From: Vibrio coralliilyticus ATCC BAA-450
GTDB lineage: Bacteria > Pseudomonadota > Gammaproteobacteria > Enterobacterales > Vibrionaceae
Direction of reading: 5' to 3'
Length of the DNA: 64,000 nucleotides
Assembly: GCF_000176135.1 (NCBI RefSeq)
Contig: NZ_ACZN01000016.1
Coordinates: 806,001 to 870,000, forward strand
The notes below the pieces were generated by a model. It made no database searches, was not told where the DNA came from, and saw nothing but the letters and a program-made list of their open reading frames with translations. Positions 35,517 to 44,951 of this stretch are shown piece by piece. The position numbers and the translations under genes were made by a program. Every line of letters starts with the position of its first letter. Positions within the stretch are counted from its first letter, which is position 1.

Positions 35517-36647
35517 ATGACAGCAACCGTTCATTTTAAAGAGCTGCCTTGCCAAGACGGGATTACCAAGATTGGTGTGGCGACTCTTGATAATGCGCCC
35601 TCACTGAATGCCTTGACCTATGACATGTTAGCTTTGCTCACAGAGAAACTCGAAAGCTGGCAAGAAGACGACAGTATCGCTTGTGTCTTATTGGAAGGCC
35701 AAGGCGAGAAAGCGTTCTGTGCTGGTGGTGACGTACGCACCATGCATGATGTCATGCGAGATAAATCCAGTCAGGAAATCGAAGCGTTCTGTACCACTTT
35801 TTTTAAACTTGAGTACGAATGTGACTATCTGATCCACACCTACTGTAAGCCAATTATCGCGTGGGGTGAAGGCATCATCATGGGCGGCGGAATGGGACTT
35901 TATATGGGCTCTAGCCACAAAGTGGTGACGCCATCAACACGCTTGGCCATGCCCGAAGTGAGTATTGGTCTGTATCCCGATGTCGGGGCCACGTGGTTCC
36001 TGAATAGGCTTGAACCTGGGGTGGGGCTATTCCTCGGTTTAACGGGAGTGATGATCAACGGTAGCGATGCGCTTGATGTAAATTTAGCTGACCACATGGT
36101 GCTTTCAGAAGAGAAAGAGTCGCTGGTTGAGCGCTTGTTGTCTTTACTTTGGGACGAGCAGGAAGACGCTTATGAAGCGGTGACAGACTTGCTCATTGAA
36201 TTCGGTGACAAAGTTAACGGCCACAAGCCAGACCCGCAAATGCAACCCTTTATGCAGGATATCCAACGCGCGTGCAGCGCTAGTGATGTTGTAGAAGTAA
36301 GTAAAAACATTCTGGATCTGGAAGGCCAAAGTAAGTGGCTCGACGTTGCGAAGAGAAATCATGCCTCAGGCAGCCCGATCACATCCCATATTTGTTTCAG
36401 GCAGTTGAATCGATACAAAGATCTGTCATTAGCCGATTGTTTTCGTCTTGAATTGAATCTCTCGGTACGTTCTGGGCTGTTAGGGGAATTCCGAGAGGGC
36501 GTCAGAGCCAGACTGATTGATAAAGATGGTGAGCCTAAATGGCAGTTCAGCCGTGTCGATAATGTCGATGAAGCCGTGATTGATACCTTGTTTACATCTC
36601 TTTGGGATGAAAAGTCGCACCCGTTGGCACAACTGGGCCATTACTAA
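35517..36647 (+). CDS. 3-hydroxyisobutyryl-CoA hydrolase (enoyl-CoA hydratase family)
   Basis: 376 residues, longer than simple hydratases because of the C-terminal extension typical of hydrolases of this family (HIBYL-CoA hydrolase). LEGQGEKAFCAGGDVRTMHD and AWGEGIIMGGGMGLYMGSSH are the family signatures. It releases free 3-hydroxyisobutyrate, the substrate for the next gene product. TAGGAGG precedes the ATG at 35517; the ATG at 35493 overlaps the previous gene and is less likely. Confidence 0.9.
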   Translation: MTATVHFKELPCQDGITKIGVATLDNAPSLNALTYDMLALLTEKLESWQEDDSIACVLLEGQGEKAFCAGGDVRTMHDVMRDKSSQEIEAFCTTFFKLEYECDYLIHTYCKPIIAWGEGIIMGGGMGLYMGSSHKVVTPSTRLAMPEVSIGLYPDVGATWFLNRLEPGVGLFLGLTGVMINGSDALDVNLADHMVLSEEKESLVERLLSLLWDEQEDAYEAVTDLLIEFGDKVNGHKPDPQMQPFMQDIQRACSASDVVEVSKNILDLEGQSKWLDVAKRNHASGSPITSHICFRQLNRYKDLSLADCFRLELNLSVRSGLLGEFREGVRARLIDKDGEPKWQFSRVDNVDEAVIDTLFTSLWDEKSHPLAQLGHY

Positions 36648-36679
36648 GCTCTACGAGCAGGGAAAGAAGGAAATAATTC

Positions 36680-37582
36680 ATGAGTACCATAGCGTTTATA
36701 GGTTTAGGTAATATGGGCGGCCCGATGGCCGAAAACTTACTTGCTGCAGGTTTGAAAGTGCAGGTGTTCGATTTAATGCCTGAAGCAGTAAAAAAACTGG
36801 AGTCCGCGGGTGCTGTTGCTGCTCCCACAGTGGAAGATGCCGTCAAAGGCGCAGATACGGTGGTAACGATGTTACCTGCTGGCGAGCATGTACGAGCGGT
36901 ATATCTTGGCGACCATAGCGGTGGTGTTGGCTTATTAAATATGGTTGAAGATGGCACTTTTCTTATCGACTCTTCAACTATTGATCCCCAGTCAGCTCGC
37001 ATTGTTGCGCAGTGTGCGGCAGATAAGGGGCTTGATTTTGTTGATGCCCCCGTCTCTGGCGGTGTGGCAGGGGCAAAAGCGGGTACGCTGACCTTTATTG
37101 TTGGAGGTTCAGACGGTGCCTTTGAAAAAGCAGAGTCTGTGCTTAAACATATGGGCAAAAACATCTTCCATGCTGGTAAAGCAGGTGATGGACAGATGGG
37201 TAAAATCTGCAACAACCTGATGTTGGGTATTCTTATGTCAGGGACGTGTGAAGCACTTAACCTAGGCATTGATAATGGATTGGACCCGAAAGTCCTTTCT
37301 AACATCATGCTGCAGAGCTCTGGCCGAAACTGGGCACTTGAATTATATAACCCTTGCCCAGGTGTGATGGAAACAGCACCTGCTAGCAACGAATTTAAGC
37401 CAGGTTTTATGAGTAAACTGATGCTTAAAGACTTGGGGTTAGGGCTGGATGCTGCTGCGCAGAGTCAATCTTCCGTGCCGATGGGTTCTTTAGCCCGAAA
37501 TCTGTATGCTTTTCACAACGCAAATGGCAATGAAGAGCTAGACTTTTCAAGTTTGTTCGAGTTTTATCAATCTAAAAAGTAA
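36680..37582 (+). CDS. mmsB: 3-hydroxyisobutyrate dehydrogenase
   Basis: 300 residues. The nucleotide-binding motif GLGNMGGPMAENL opens the protein; DAPVSGGVAGAKAGTLTF and GKICNNLMLGILM (with the catalytic Lys) follow. It oxidises 3-hydroxyisobutyrate to methylmalonate semialdehyde with NAD, feeding MmsA. Spacing to neighbours is 32 and 12 bases, so it is part of the same operon. Confidence 0.93.
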   Translation: MSTIAFIGLGNMGGPMAENLLAAGLKVQVFDLMPEAVKKLESAGAVAAPTVEDAVKGADTVVTMLPAGEHVRAVYLGDHSGGVGLLNMVEDGTFLIDSSTIDPQSARIVAQCAADKGLDFVDAPVSGGVAGAKAGTLTFIVGGSDGAFEKAESVLKHMGKNIFHAGKAGDGQMGKICNNLMLGILMSGTCEALNLGIDNGLDPKVLSNIMLQSSGRNWALELYNPCPGVMETAPASNEFKPGFMSKLMLKDLGLGLDAAAQSQSSVPMGSLARNLYAFHNANGNEELDFSSLFEFYQSKK

Positions 37583-37594
37583 CGGAGTTCGCCG

Positions 37595-38353
37595 ATGGAT
37601 CTAAAACAGAGCGTAATAGCGATTACTGGTGCAGGGCAAGGCTTAGGCCAGATGATGGCTATCACACTAGCGCAAGCTGGCGCAGAACTGGCCCTACTGG
37701 ATGTTAACGAAGAAGCCCTGATGGATACCAAAGAACAGTGCAATATGCTCGGGGTTAAAGCACTGACTTACAAAGTTAATGTGACGGACGAGCAGGAAGT
37801 GGAGCAGGTCTTTAGTGACATTGTCACTGATTTCGGACAGTTAGACGGCCTTATAAACAACGCTGGTATTCTTCGTGATGGTTTACTGGTAAAAGTCAAA
37901 GATGGTGAGATGACTAAAATGTCACTCGAGCAATTCAACTCCGTGATTGACGTGAACCTTACCGGAACGTTTTTGTGTGGACGAGAAGCCGCGGTTCAGA
38001 TGATCAATTCCAAGCGAAAAGGGGTCATCATCAACATTTCTAGCGTTGCTCGTGCTGGGAACATCGGTCAGACAAACTATGCGGCGTCTAAAGCAGCTGT
38101 GGCGACTCTGGCGGCGACTTGGGGTAAAGAGCTGGCAAGGTATGGTATTCGAGCGGCCGCTATTGCACCTGGTGTGATTGAGACATCGATGACGGGAGCG
38201 ATGAAACCAGAAGCGCGCGAGCGTCTGGAAAGAATGGTACCCGTGGGTCGGATGGGCGATCCCAAAGAAATTGCGAATACCGCTAAGTTTATCTTTGAGA
38301 ATGACTACGTGAATGCGCGTGTATTTGAAGTCGACGGCGGGATATTCATGTAA
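37595..38353 (+). CDS. Short-chain dehydrogenase/reductase (possible 2-methyl-3-hydroxybutyryl-CoA or 3-hydroxyacyl-CoA dehydrogenase)
   Basis: 252 residues with [13 protein letters not shown] (cofactor loop), NNAGI, and the Ser-Tyr-Lys triad in [24 protein letters not shown]. Last gene of the thiolase/mms operon. In similar operons this position is held by a FabG-like 3-hydroxyacyl-CoA dehydrogenase, fitting isoleucine breakdown upstream of the thiolase. The substrate is inferred from context only. Confidence 0.87.
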   Translation: MDLKQSVIAITGAGQGLGQMMAITLAQAGAELALLDVNEEALMDTKEQCNMLGVKALTYKVNVTDEQEVEQVFSDIVTDFGQLDGLINNAGILRDGLLVKVKDGEMTKMSLEQFNSVIDVNLTGTFLCGREAAVQMINSKRKGVIINISSVARAGNIGQTNYAASKAAVATLAATWGKELARYGIRAAAIAPGVIETSMTGAMKPEARERLERMVPVGRMGDPKEIANTAKFIFENDYVNARVFEVDGGIFM

Positions 38354-38375
38354 AGCTTAAGCTTTCAAACGTTAA

Positions 38376-38404
38376 AAAGGCACGTGAGTTACGTGCCTTT
38401 CTTG
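38376..38404. terminator. Bidirectional terminator between the mms operon and azurin
   Basis: AAAGGCACGT (38376-38385), loop GAGTT, ACGTGCCTTT (38391-38400), then CTTG; the reverse strand has T5 next to the stem. It separates convergent genes. Confidence 0.85.
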
Positions 38405-38417
38405 TTTTAGAAATGAG

Positions 38418-38873
38418 TTATTTCAACTCGAATTTCCCTTTCATAATTGCCCAGTGGCCAGGGAAAGAACAGAAGAAGGTGTAATCACCACCTGCTTTCA
38501 TTTTCTCTGTGCTGAATGTCACTGAAGTGCTTTCACCGCCACCGATGATTTTGGTGAACGCGTAAACGCGCGCATCATCTGGTTTGACGTAGTTGTTCGC
38601 CGCGCCCGCCGACATACCTTCCGTACCTACAGCCTGAACATTCGCTGTGTCGGCAATAACCACGTTGTGTCCCATAGAGGTCGCTGCGAGCTTACCTGTA
38701 TGGTTCAACGTTAGTGTGACTTCTTTACAACTAGAAGGGACGCTAATGCTGTTAGTCGAGAATTGCATCATGTCGTTTGCATCAACAGAAACAGAACATT
38801 CTGCGCTTGCTTGAGCTCCGAAGCTGATTGCACCAAAAACAACAGCAAGAATTCCAACACTACGTTTAATCAT
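38418..38873 (-). CDS. azu: Azurin
   Basis: A periplasmic blue copper electron carrier of 151 residues. A signal peptide ends near QASA (residue 24). The type 1 copper ligands are visible: H69 (MGHNVV), C135 and H140 (FFCSFPGHW) and M144 (IMKG). It probably shuttles electrons to a cytochrome oxidase or peroxidase. It stands alone between the mms operon and etfQO, both on opposite strand sides, with no obvious partner. Confidence 0.93.
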   Translation of the reverse strand: MIKRSVGILAVVFGAISFGAQASAECSVSVDANDMMQFSTNSISVPSSCKEVTLTLNHTGKLAATSMGHNVVIADTANVQAVGTEGMSAGAANNYVKPDDARVYAFTKIIGGGESTSVTFSTEKMKAGGDYTFFCSFPGHWAIMKGKFELK

Positions 38874-38974
38874 ATTTATTCCTCACGGTTTGTAGTTGAG
38901 AGACATTCTCATATACGTAAGAAATAGAAACTTTGATCACTTTCACTAAGTGCTGGATTTCTTGAGAAAAGCAG

Positions 38975-40642
38975 TTACATATTCTGATAATTGGGACCAC
39001 CGCCACCTTCTGGCGGGAGCCAAGTGATATTTTGCGAAGGATCTTTTATGTCGCAGGTTTTGCAATGCAAACAGTTAGCGGCATTGATCTGTAGCTTCCG
39101 CGTATTATCAACCGTGACAATTTCGTACACGCCTGCAGGGCAGTATCGCTGACTAGGCTCATCAAAAAGAGGAAGATGATTTTCGATAGGAATACTTTCA
39201 CTGGCGATAATCAGATGACAAGGCTGGTCTTCTTCATGTTGTGTGCCGGAAAGGTAAACAGAAGAGGGCTTGTCAAAACTCAGTTTGCCATCGGGTTTAG
39301 GGTAATCAATCGCGTTGCATTGGGAAATCTCTTTCATCGACAGGTAATCTGCTTGCGGATCGGAAATCGTCCATGGTGCTTCCTTGTGAAACAGAGATTG
39401 CCAGATGTTTTGTTCGAATGTGGCCAAAGCGCCTCCCATAATCGCACCATATTTGTGGATTGAAGAAGCAAAGTTTCGGCTCTGTTTTAGCTCGTCAAAC
39501 AGCCAAGATGACTCAAACAGACTTTGATAATCGGCTTCTCTCTGGCCTCCGTCTGCTTGGAGTGCGTCAAATATCGCTTCGGCAGCGAGCATGCCGGATT
39601 TCATAGCAGTATGACTGCCTTTGATTTTTCCTGAATTCAGCGTTCCAGCGTCACAGCCAATCAACAGCCCACCCGGAAATTGCTGTTTAGGTAATGAGTC
39701 AAAACCGCCTTTAGCAATCGCTCTTGCACCATACGAAATCCGTTCACCGCCTTCGAGGTATTGTCGAATCACAGGGTGATGCTTAAAACGTTGAAACTCA
39801 TCGAATGGGCTGAGGTATGGGTTCGAGTAGTTTAAATCAATGATCAACCCGACGACGACTTGGTTATCTTCTAGATGGTAAAGAAAACTACCACCGCTAG
39901 AGTCTGTTTCGTTAAGAGGCCAACCTGCGCCATGAAGCACACTACCTGCCTTATGGATCTCGCTGTCCGGAGGGAGTTGCCAGATTTCTTTTAATCCAAG
40001 GGCGTAGTGTTGCGGTTGTCGACCCTCATTGAGGTTGAACTTGCTAATGAGCTGTTTGCCCAAGTGACCGCGTGCACCTTCAGCAAACACAGTGTATTTG
40101 GCTTTCAGTTCTATCCCAGCTTCAAAGGTTGGCTTTTGTTCTCCTGATTTATTCAGACCCATATCGGATGTGTTGATTCCCGTTACGGCACCTGATTCAT
40201 CATAATTCACGCTAGCGGCGGCAAAACCTGGATAGACCTCAATCTCGAGTTCTTCGGCTTTCTGACCAAGCCAGCGACACAAGTTCGCCAGACTGATGAC
40301 GTGATTGTCGGAACTGTTGTGCATTAGCTTGGGAGTAACAAATGCAGGCATCTTGATGTGATTGCTTTCCGTCGTCATATACATGAACTCATCGCGGGTG
40401 ACGGGATTATTGATTGGCGCACCAAGTTCTTTCCAGTCAGGGAAAAGTTCATCTAATGCTTTGGTTTCAAAAATCGCACCTGAAAGTATATGTGCACCGA
40501 CTTCAGCCCCTTTTTCAACAACACAGATTGATAGAGGTATTTCGTTGATTTTGCTGAGTTGGGCGAGTTTGATTGCGGTCGACAACCCCGCAGGCCCGGC
40601 CCCGACGACGACGACATCAAACTCCATACATTCTCTTTCCAT
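38975..40642 (-). CDS. Electron transfer flavoprotein-ubiquinone oxidoreductase
   Basis: 555 residues. An N-terminal FAD-binding motif (VVVGAGPAGLSTAIKLAQ), the ubiquinone-binding region in the middle, and a C-terminal [4Fe-4S] segment with four cysteines (CPAGVYE, NCLHCKTCDI). It passes electrons from acyl-CoA dehydrogenases via ETF to the quinone pool at the inner membrane. An in-frame ATG at 40627 is also possible; the start at 40642 has AGGT eight bases upstream. It is divergent from etfBA, with a LiuR-type motif in between. Confidence 0.93.
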   Translation of the reverse strand: MERECMEFDVVVVGAGPAGLSTAIKLAQLSKINEIPLSICVVEKGAEVGAHILSGAIFETKALDELFPDWKELGAPINNPVTRDEFMYMTTESNHIKMPAFVTPKLMHNSSDNHVISLANLCRWLGQKAEELEIEVYPGFAAASVNYDESGAVTGINTSDMGLNKSGEQKPTFEAGIELKAKYTVFAEGARGHLGKQLISKFNLNEGRQPQHYALGLKEIWQLPPDSEIHKAGSVLHGAGWPLNETDSSGGSFLYHLEDNQVVVGLIIDLNYSNPYLSPFDEFQRFKHHPVIRQYLEGGERISYGARAIAKGGFDSLPKQQFPGGLLIGCDAGTLNSGKIKGSHTAMKSGMLAAEAIFDALQADGGQREADYQSLFESSWLFDELKQSRNFASSIHKYGAIMGGALATFEQNIWQSLFHKEAPWTISDPQADYLSMKEISQCNAIDYPKPDGKLSFDKPSSVYLSGTQHEEDQPCHLIIASESIPIENHLPLFDEPSQRYCPAGVYEIVTVDNTRKLQINAANCLHCKTCDIKDPSQNITWLPPEGGGGPNYQNM

Positions 40643-40691
40643 GGTGTAAACCTACCTTGCCAATTAATTCTTATAGATAAATATAGTGCAG

Positions 40692-40707
40692 TTGACGTAA
40701 ACGTAAA
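40692..40707. promoter_or_regulatory. LiuR-type operator between etfQO and etfBA
   Basis: TTGACGTAAACGTAAA matches the palindrome at 30648 (TTTACGTTAACGTAAA) at 13 of 16 positions. It is 50 bases upstream of the etfQO ATG and about 150 upstream of etfB. This suggests joint control of electron acceptance with the leucine pathway. Confidence 0.6.
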
Positions 40708-40859
40708 CTTTACTAAGCTGAGTATAGGCAAAAAATCCGACATGAAACATGTTTAATGAGATCTTAAGCCGTTAAGTAAAAAGATTGGGCTAATCATAAA
40801 ACTATGATTTATCAACTTGTTATCGTTCTGAAAAATGCTTTTAGCACCAAGGAGGAGAT

Positions 40860-41609
40860 GTGAAAGTACTAGTAGCCATAAAGCGAGTGATTGATCCTTA
40901 TGTCAAAGTGAGGGTGAAGAGTGATGGCAGTGGTGTTGAAACCAACAACGTCAAAATGTCGATGAATCCATTCTGTGAAATTGCCGTGGAAGAAGCGGTT
41001 CGTCTAAAAGAATCCGGTGTCGCAGAAGAGGTGATCGTAGTCTCGATTGGCGATGCAGCAAGCCAGGAAAGCCTGAGAGGTGCGCTTGCGTTAGGTGCTG
41101 ACCGAGCCATTCATGTGGAAGCAGATGGTTCACCAGAACCACTGGTTGTGGCGAAGTTGCTGAAAGCACTAATGGAACAAGAGCAACCGGGTATTGTTCT
41201 CCTGGGTAAACAATCAATTGATACAGATAATAACCAGGTTGCGCAAATGCTTGGCGCATTAACTGGTCGCCCACAGGGGACATTTGCCTCGGAAGTAATT
41301 GTTGAAGGTGAGCAAGTTAGTGTGACAAGAGAAGTCGATGGCGGTTTGGAAACAGTGAAACTTATATTACCTGCCATTATCAGCACTGATCTACGTCTTA
41401 ATGAGCCGCGTTATGCTTCGTTGCCTAACATCATGAAAGCAAAGAAAAAGCCGCTGGATGTTATATCCGCCGATGACTTAGGGATCGCGCTAGTACGTAG
41501 TCAGGAAATCATCGAAATCATGGCGCCAGCAGAGCGCTCTGCTGGAGAAATGGTGACCAGCGTGAGTGAACTGGTCGACAAGCTTAAGAATGAAGCCAAG
41601 GTGCTGTGA
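40860..41609 (+). CDS. etfB: Electron transfer flavoprotein beta subunit
   Basis: 249 residues from a GTG at 40860 preceded by AAGGAGGAG. ETF family segments: VLVAIKRVIDPYVKVRVK at the start, and GKQSIDTDNNQVAQMLGALTG (21 residues; the AMP/FAD-binding loop around residues 120-140). With EtfA it accepts electrons from isovaleryl-, isobutyryl- and other acyl-CoA dehydrogenases. The etfA gene follows after ten bases. Confidence 0.94.
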   Translation: MKVLVAIKRVIDPYVKVRVKSDGSGVETNNVKMSMNPFCEIAVEEAVRLKESGVAEEVIVVSIGDAASQESLRGALALGADRAIHVEADGSPEPLVVAKLLKALMEQEQPGIVLLGKQSIDTDNNQVAQMLGALTGRPQGTFASEVIVEGEQVSVTREVDGGLETVKLILPAIISTDLRLNEPRYASLPNIMKAKKKPLDVISADDLGIALVRSQEIIEIMAPAERSAGEMVTSVSELVDKLKNEAKVL

Positions 41610-41619
41610 GGAAATGAGT

Positions 41620-42558
41620 ATGAATGCGAAAACGTTAGTTATTGTCGAGCACGATAATCAGACCTTGATTGCAGACACGCAGAAAGCCCTGTCTGCTGCC
41701 GCCTCTTTACGTAATGAAGTCAGTGCACTAGTGGTGGGGTGTGGGTGTCAGGCTGTTGTTGATCAGGTTGCCAAAGTCGAGATTGTCAAAGAGGTATTGG
41801 TGGCCGATTCAGAAATCTACCAAAACCAACTGGTTGAAAACTGTGCAGAGTTAGTGCAACAGGTTGGGGCGGACTTTTCTCATGTGTTTGCTCCTGCAAC
41901 GACGTTCGGCAAAAACCTTATGCCAAGAGTTGCGGCATTGCTTGACGTGGGACAATTGTCAGATGTGATTGAAATTGTATCTGACGATACGGTAATCAGA
42001 CCAGTTTATGCGGGCAATGCACTGGCTAAAGTTAAGTCATCAGACCGAATTAAAGTCATCACGGTGCGCAGTTCTGCATTTGAATCAGTAAAAATGGACG
42101 ATAGCTCATCAGCTGAAATCAAGCCGGTTGATATCAACATAGGCAACGATCTGTCGGAGCTGGTGGAGCGTCAGAAAACAGAAAGTGCTCGTCCTGATTT
42201 ACCAGCGGCAAGAGTCGTTGTTTCTGGTGGGCGAGGGCTTGGTAGTAAAGAAAACTTTGTTATGGTTGAGCAACTTGCTGACAAGTTAGGTGGTGCTATT
42301 GGCGCGTCACGTGCTGCTGTCGATGCAGGGTTTGTTTCTAATGATCTTCAGGTCGGTCAGACAGGCAAAATCGTCGCACCTGAGCTTTATATTGCAGTCG
42401 GGATTTCAGGGGCGATTCAGCACTTGGCAGGGATGAAAGATTCTAAGGTGATTGTGGCTATCAATAGTGACCCAGAGGCTCCGATCTTTCAGATTGCTGA
42501 CTACGGATTGGTCGGTGACTTGTTTGAAATCCTACCAGAGCTAACCAATTCTATCTAA
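41620..42558 (+). CDS. etfA: Electron transfer flavoprotein alpha subunit
   Basis: 312 residues. The C-terminal FAD-binding domain carries VVSGGRGLGSKENF, VGQTGKIVAPELYIAVGISG and AINSDPEAPIFQIADYGLVG. AGGA lies eight bases before the ATG at 41620 and only two before the one at 41614, so 41620 is chosen. It forms the ETF heterodimer with EtfB. A hairpin terminator follows the gene. Confidence 0.94.
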   Translation: MNAKTLVIVEHDNQTLIADTQKALSAAASLRNEVSALVVGCGCQAVVDQVAKVEIVKEVLVADSEIYQNQLVENCAELVQQVGADFSHVFAPATTFGKNLMPRVAALLDVGQLSDVIEIVSDDTVIRPVYAGNALAKVKSSDRIKVITVRSSAFESVKMDDSSSAEIKPVDINIGNDLSELVERQKTESARPDLPAARVVVSGGRGLGSKENFVMVEQLADKLGGAIGASRAAVDAGFVSNDLQVGQTGKIVAPELYIAVGISGAIQHLAGMKDSKVIVAINSDPEAPIFQIADYGLVGDLFEILPELTNSI

Positions 42559-42570
42559 AGCCAAAACAGA

Positions 42571-42598
42571 ACGTCCGCTAATTTAGCGGGCGTTTTTA
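42571..42598 (+). terminator. Intrinsic terminator of etfBA
   Basis: ACGTCCGCTA pairs with TAGCGGGCGT (one G-U), loop ATT, followed by T5. Confidence 0.9.
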
Positions 42599-42660
42599 TG
42601 AGTAAACTATCAATAAGTCTCCTAAACTAAATCTACTAGGTGCATAGTGGAGGAGGCTCT

Positions 42661-43818
42661 ATGGGCATACACTTAGATATAACCACGTTGTCTATCATCT
42701 GTGTATTATTGTCTTTGTGCTATTGCATAGGATTGTTGTTGATTCAACAACTACAACCCAGCGTCAGTGGCATCAGTACGATAGCTTCTGCGTTGCTACT
42801 TCTCTCGGTTAGTTTCTTTCTCCTTAGCTTCGGTAATCAAATCACACACTGGGTATCTAAGATACTCGCTAACTCCTTAATGGCGTTTAGCTATATTATT
42901 TTGCTATTGGGAGTATGCCAGTTTAGAAGGTTCCCCAGGATCATTGCCAATATAGGCTTCTACAGTTTTCCGATACTGATAGTCGGGCTAACCTATTTCA
43001 CGTTCTTTATGCCGTCCACTAATGCGCGCGTAATTCTGATGACTGTCTATGTGTCGAGTTTGTGTTTCATTGCTATCCTCGCTAATCAAAAGGGTAAAAG
43101 TACGGACATTACGCCTTCTAAGTTTTTGCTTTCTTTGGGGTTGGCGACGCAGGGAGGATATAACCTGTTCCGCTTTATCTGGACGCTATTTGAGGAACGG
43201 ATTGACGACTTCATGATTTCAGGGATGGCTCATCAATTGGCGTTTGTCAGTACACTCCTTATGGTCATCTTTATTGGATTTTCAGTGACATGGATGCTAA
43301 CAGGGCGGCTGGTCGCGACTATCTATGATACTTCGATCAAAGACGAGTTGACTCAGCTCTACAATCGTCGTGCATTAGAAGAATTACTGCCAAAAGAAAT
43401 AGCCAGATCGAGTCGACATAAGCAGCCTTTATCTGTGTTGCTGCTTGATATTGATCACTTTAAAAAAGTCAATGACACCTATGGCCACCAAGCGGGAGAT
43501 CGCGTGCTTCGAACGACAGGAAAGCTACTAATTCTTCAAACGCGAAAAGATGACTTAAGTTTTCGTTATGGTGGTGAAGAATTTCTGGTTTTGCTCCCTA
43601 ACACTGATGTCGAGAAAGCGGTCATTGTGGCAGAGAAACTAAGAGAAGCGATCAAAAGAGCAAGGATGCTGCCTACCAACGTTGACTCTTGCACAGCGAG
43701 CTTTGGAGTGACTCAATTTAATGGGGAGGATGATTGGCAAACCGCTATAGAGCGCGCAGATCAGGCACTCTATAGCGCTAAGGAAAATGGCCGCAACCAA
43801 GTTACGGCGAGAACTTAA
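42661..43818 (+). CDS. Membrane diguanylate cyclase
   Basis: 385 residues. About six hydrophobic segments in the first 220 residues form the sensor; a C-terminal GGDEF domain follows (DELTQLYNRRALEELLPK; the active-site loop is RYGGEEF, a permitted GGEEF variant). The product-inhibition site RxxD is present as RKDD before LSFRYGGEEF. It makes cyclic di-GMP. GGAGG precedes the ATG at 42661. Its stop overlaps the stop of the convergent E2 gene by four bases. Confidence 0.9.
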   Translation: MGIHLDITTLSIICVLLSLCYCIGLLLIQQLQPSVSGISTIASALLLLSVSFFLLSFGNQITHWVSKILANSLMAFSYIILLLGVCQFRRFPRIIANIGFYSFPILIVGLTYFTFFMPSTNARVILMTVYVSSLCFIAILANQKGKSTDITPSKFLLSLGLATQGGYNLFRFIWTLFEERIDDFMISGMAHQLAFVSTLLMVIFIGFSVTWMLTGRLVATIYDTSIKDELTQLYNRRALEELLPKEIARSSRHKQPLSVLLLDIDHFKKVNDTYGHQAGDRVLRTTGKLLILQTRKDDLSFRYGGEEFLVLLPNTDVEKAVIVAEKLREAIKRARMLPTNVDSCTASFGVTQFNGEDDWQTAIERADQALYSAKENGRNQVTART

Positions 43819-44951
43819 TCAAGTTTCATTTCTAAGTGTTCTACAAGAAGTTTGGTAAAGCGAGCAGCTTCACCACCAGTACACGCTCTATGGTCAAAGG
43901 TTACTGACAGTGGCATTGCTTTCACTGCGACGGCTTCGTTGTTTCGCATCACCACTTTCTCGATGATACGACCGGCGCCGACAATCGCGACCTGAGGTGG
44001 AGAAACAACCGGAGTAGCATAGATACCTGCGATGGCCCCGAAGTTAGACAGTGTGATCGTCGCATGTTGCAATTGTTCACGACCAATCTTTCTATCACGA
44101 ATGCCTGTCACGGTCTCATTTAGCCAAGAACGGATGTCTTCTGTTTTCACTTCGTTCGCGTTACGCAAGACAGGGACATACAAGCCATGACTACTGTCAA
44201 CTGCGATACCGATGTTCACGGCACTGTGCACACAGCGTGTCATAGTTTCTGCGTCAAACCATGCGTTGAGCGCAGGTTCTTTTTCACAAGCATGAACTAC
44301 TGCCTGAATCAGGCGACCTGAAATGTCTTCGCCCTTGTTCCAGTTTTCAAGTAAAGCTTCTTCGGTAATGGTGACAGAGGCAACATTGTGGTGTGACTCT
44401 GCCATGGTTCCTACCATAGTTCGACGAGCACCCTTAAGCACTTCTGTTCCAGGTTGTTGTTTACCCGCTTCTTCGTAGATATCCGCATCAGTGATCATGC
44501 CATCGTGACCACTGCCTTTAACATGCAGTAAATCTACACCCAGCTTTTTCGCCAATAAACGTGCAGAGGGCATTGCGGTAAGCGGTGAGTCTTCACCAGT
44601 ATTATGAGAGGCACCAATCCAGAAGTCGTCTACATCAACTTGATGGGTTTTACTGGACACGTTGCCAACAACAGTAGCAGCATCCTTTTGTTTTGATTCG
44701 ACTTTATTCGTAGCACCTTCTTCTTCAATTTCTAGAAGCAAGCTACCAATATTGATAACGTCGCCTTCTTCTCCATGACGACTGACTATTTTACCACTGT
44801 ATGGTGCAGGTACTTCTACCACGGCTTTCGCAGTCTCAACGGTCAAAATAATCTGATCGACTTTAACCATATCACCGACGTTTACATGCCACTGTACAAT
44901 CTCCGATTCCGCAAGCCCTTCACCAAGATCTGGCAGTAAAAATGATCTCAT
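43815..44951 (-). CDS. bkdB: Branched-chain 2-oxoacid dehydrogenase E2, dihydrolipoyl acyltransferase
   Basis: 378 residues. An N-terminal lipoyl domain with the lipoylated Lys in TVETAKAVVEVPAPY, a peripheral-subunit binding segment (MPSARLLAKKLGVDLLHVKG), and a C-terminal catalytic domain with the active-site FDHRACTGGEA. E2 transfers branched-chain acyl groups to CoA. GGAGGG is six bases before the ATG at 44951, which overlaps the E1 beta stop by four bases. No E3 (lpd) follows, so the general lipoamide dehydrogenase is probably shared. Confidence 0.93.
   Translation of the reverse strand: MRSFLLPDLGEGLAESEIVQWHVNVGDMVKVDQIILTVETAKAVVEVPAPYSGKIVSRHGEEGDVINIGSLLLEIEEEGATNKVESKQKDAATVVGNVSSKTHQVDVDDFWIGASHNTGEDSPLTAMPSARLLAKKLGVDLLHVKGSGHDGMITDADIYEEAGKQQPGTEVLKGARRTMVGTMAESHHNVASVTITEEALLENWNKGEDISGRLIQAVVHACEKEPALNAWFDAETMTRCVHSAVNIGIAVDSSHGLYVPVLRNANEVKTEDIRSWLNETVTGIRDRKIGREQLQHATITLSNFGAIAGIYATPVVSPPQVAIVGAGRIIEKVVMRNNEAVAVKAMPLSVTFDHRACTGGEAARFTKLLVEHLEMKLD

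Noticed and set aside
36592..37389. 265-codon minus-strand open frame opposite mmsB.
   Set aside because: It lies within a clear 3-hydroxyisobutyrate dehydrogenase gene; the frame is a codon-bias shadow, rich in Pro, Ser and Thr.
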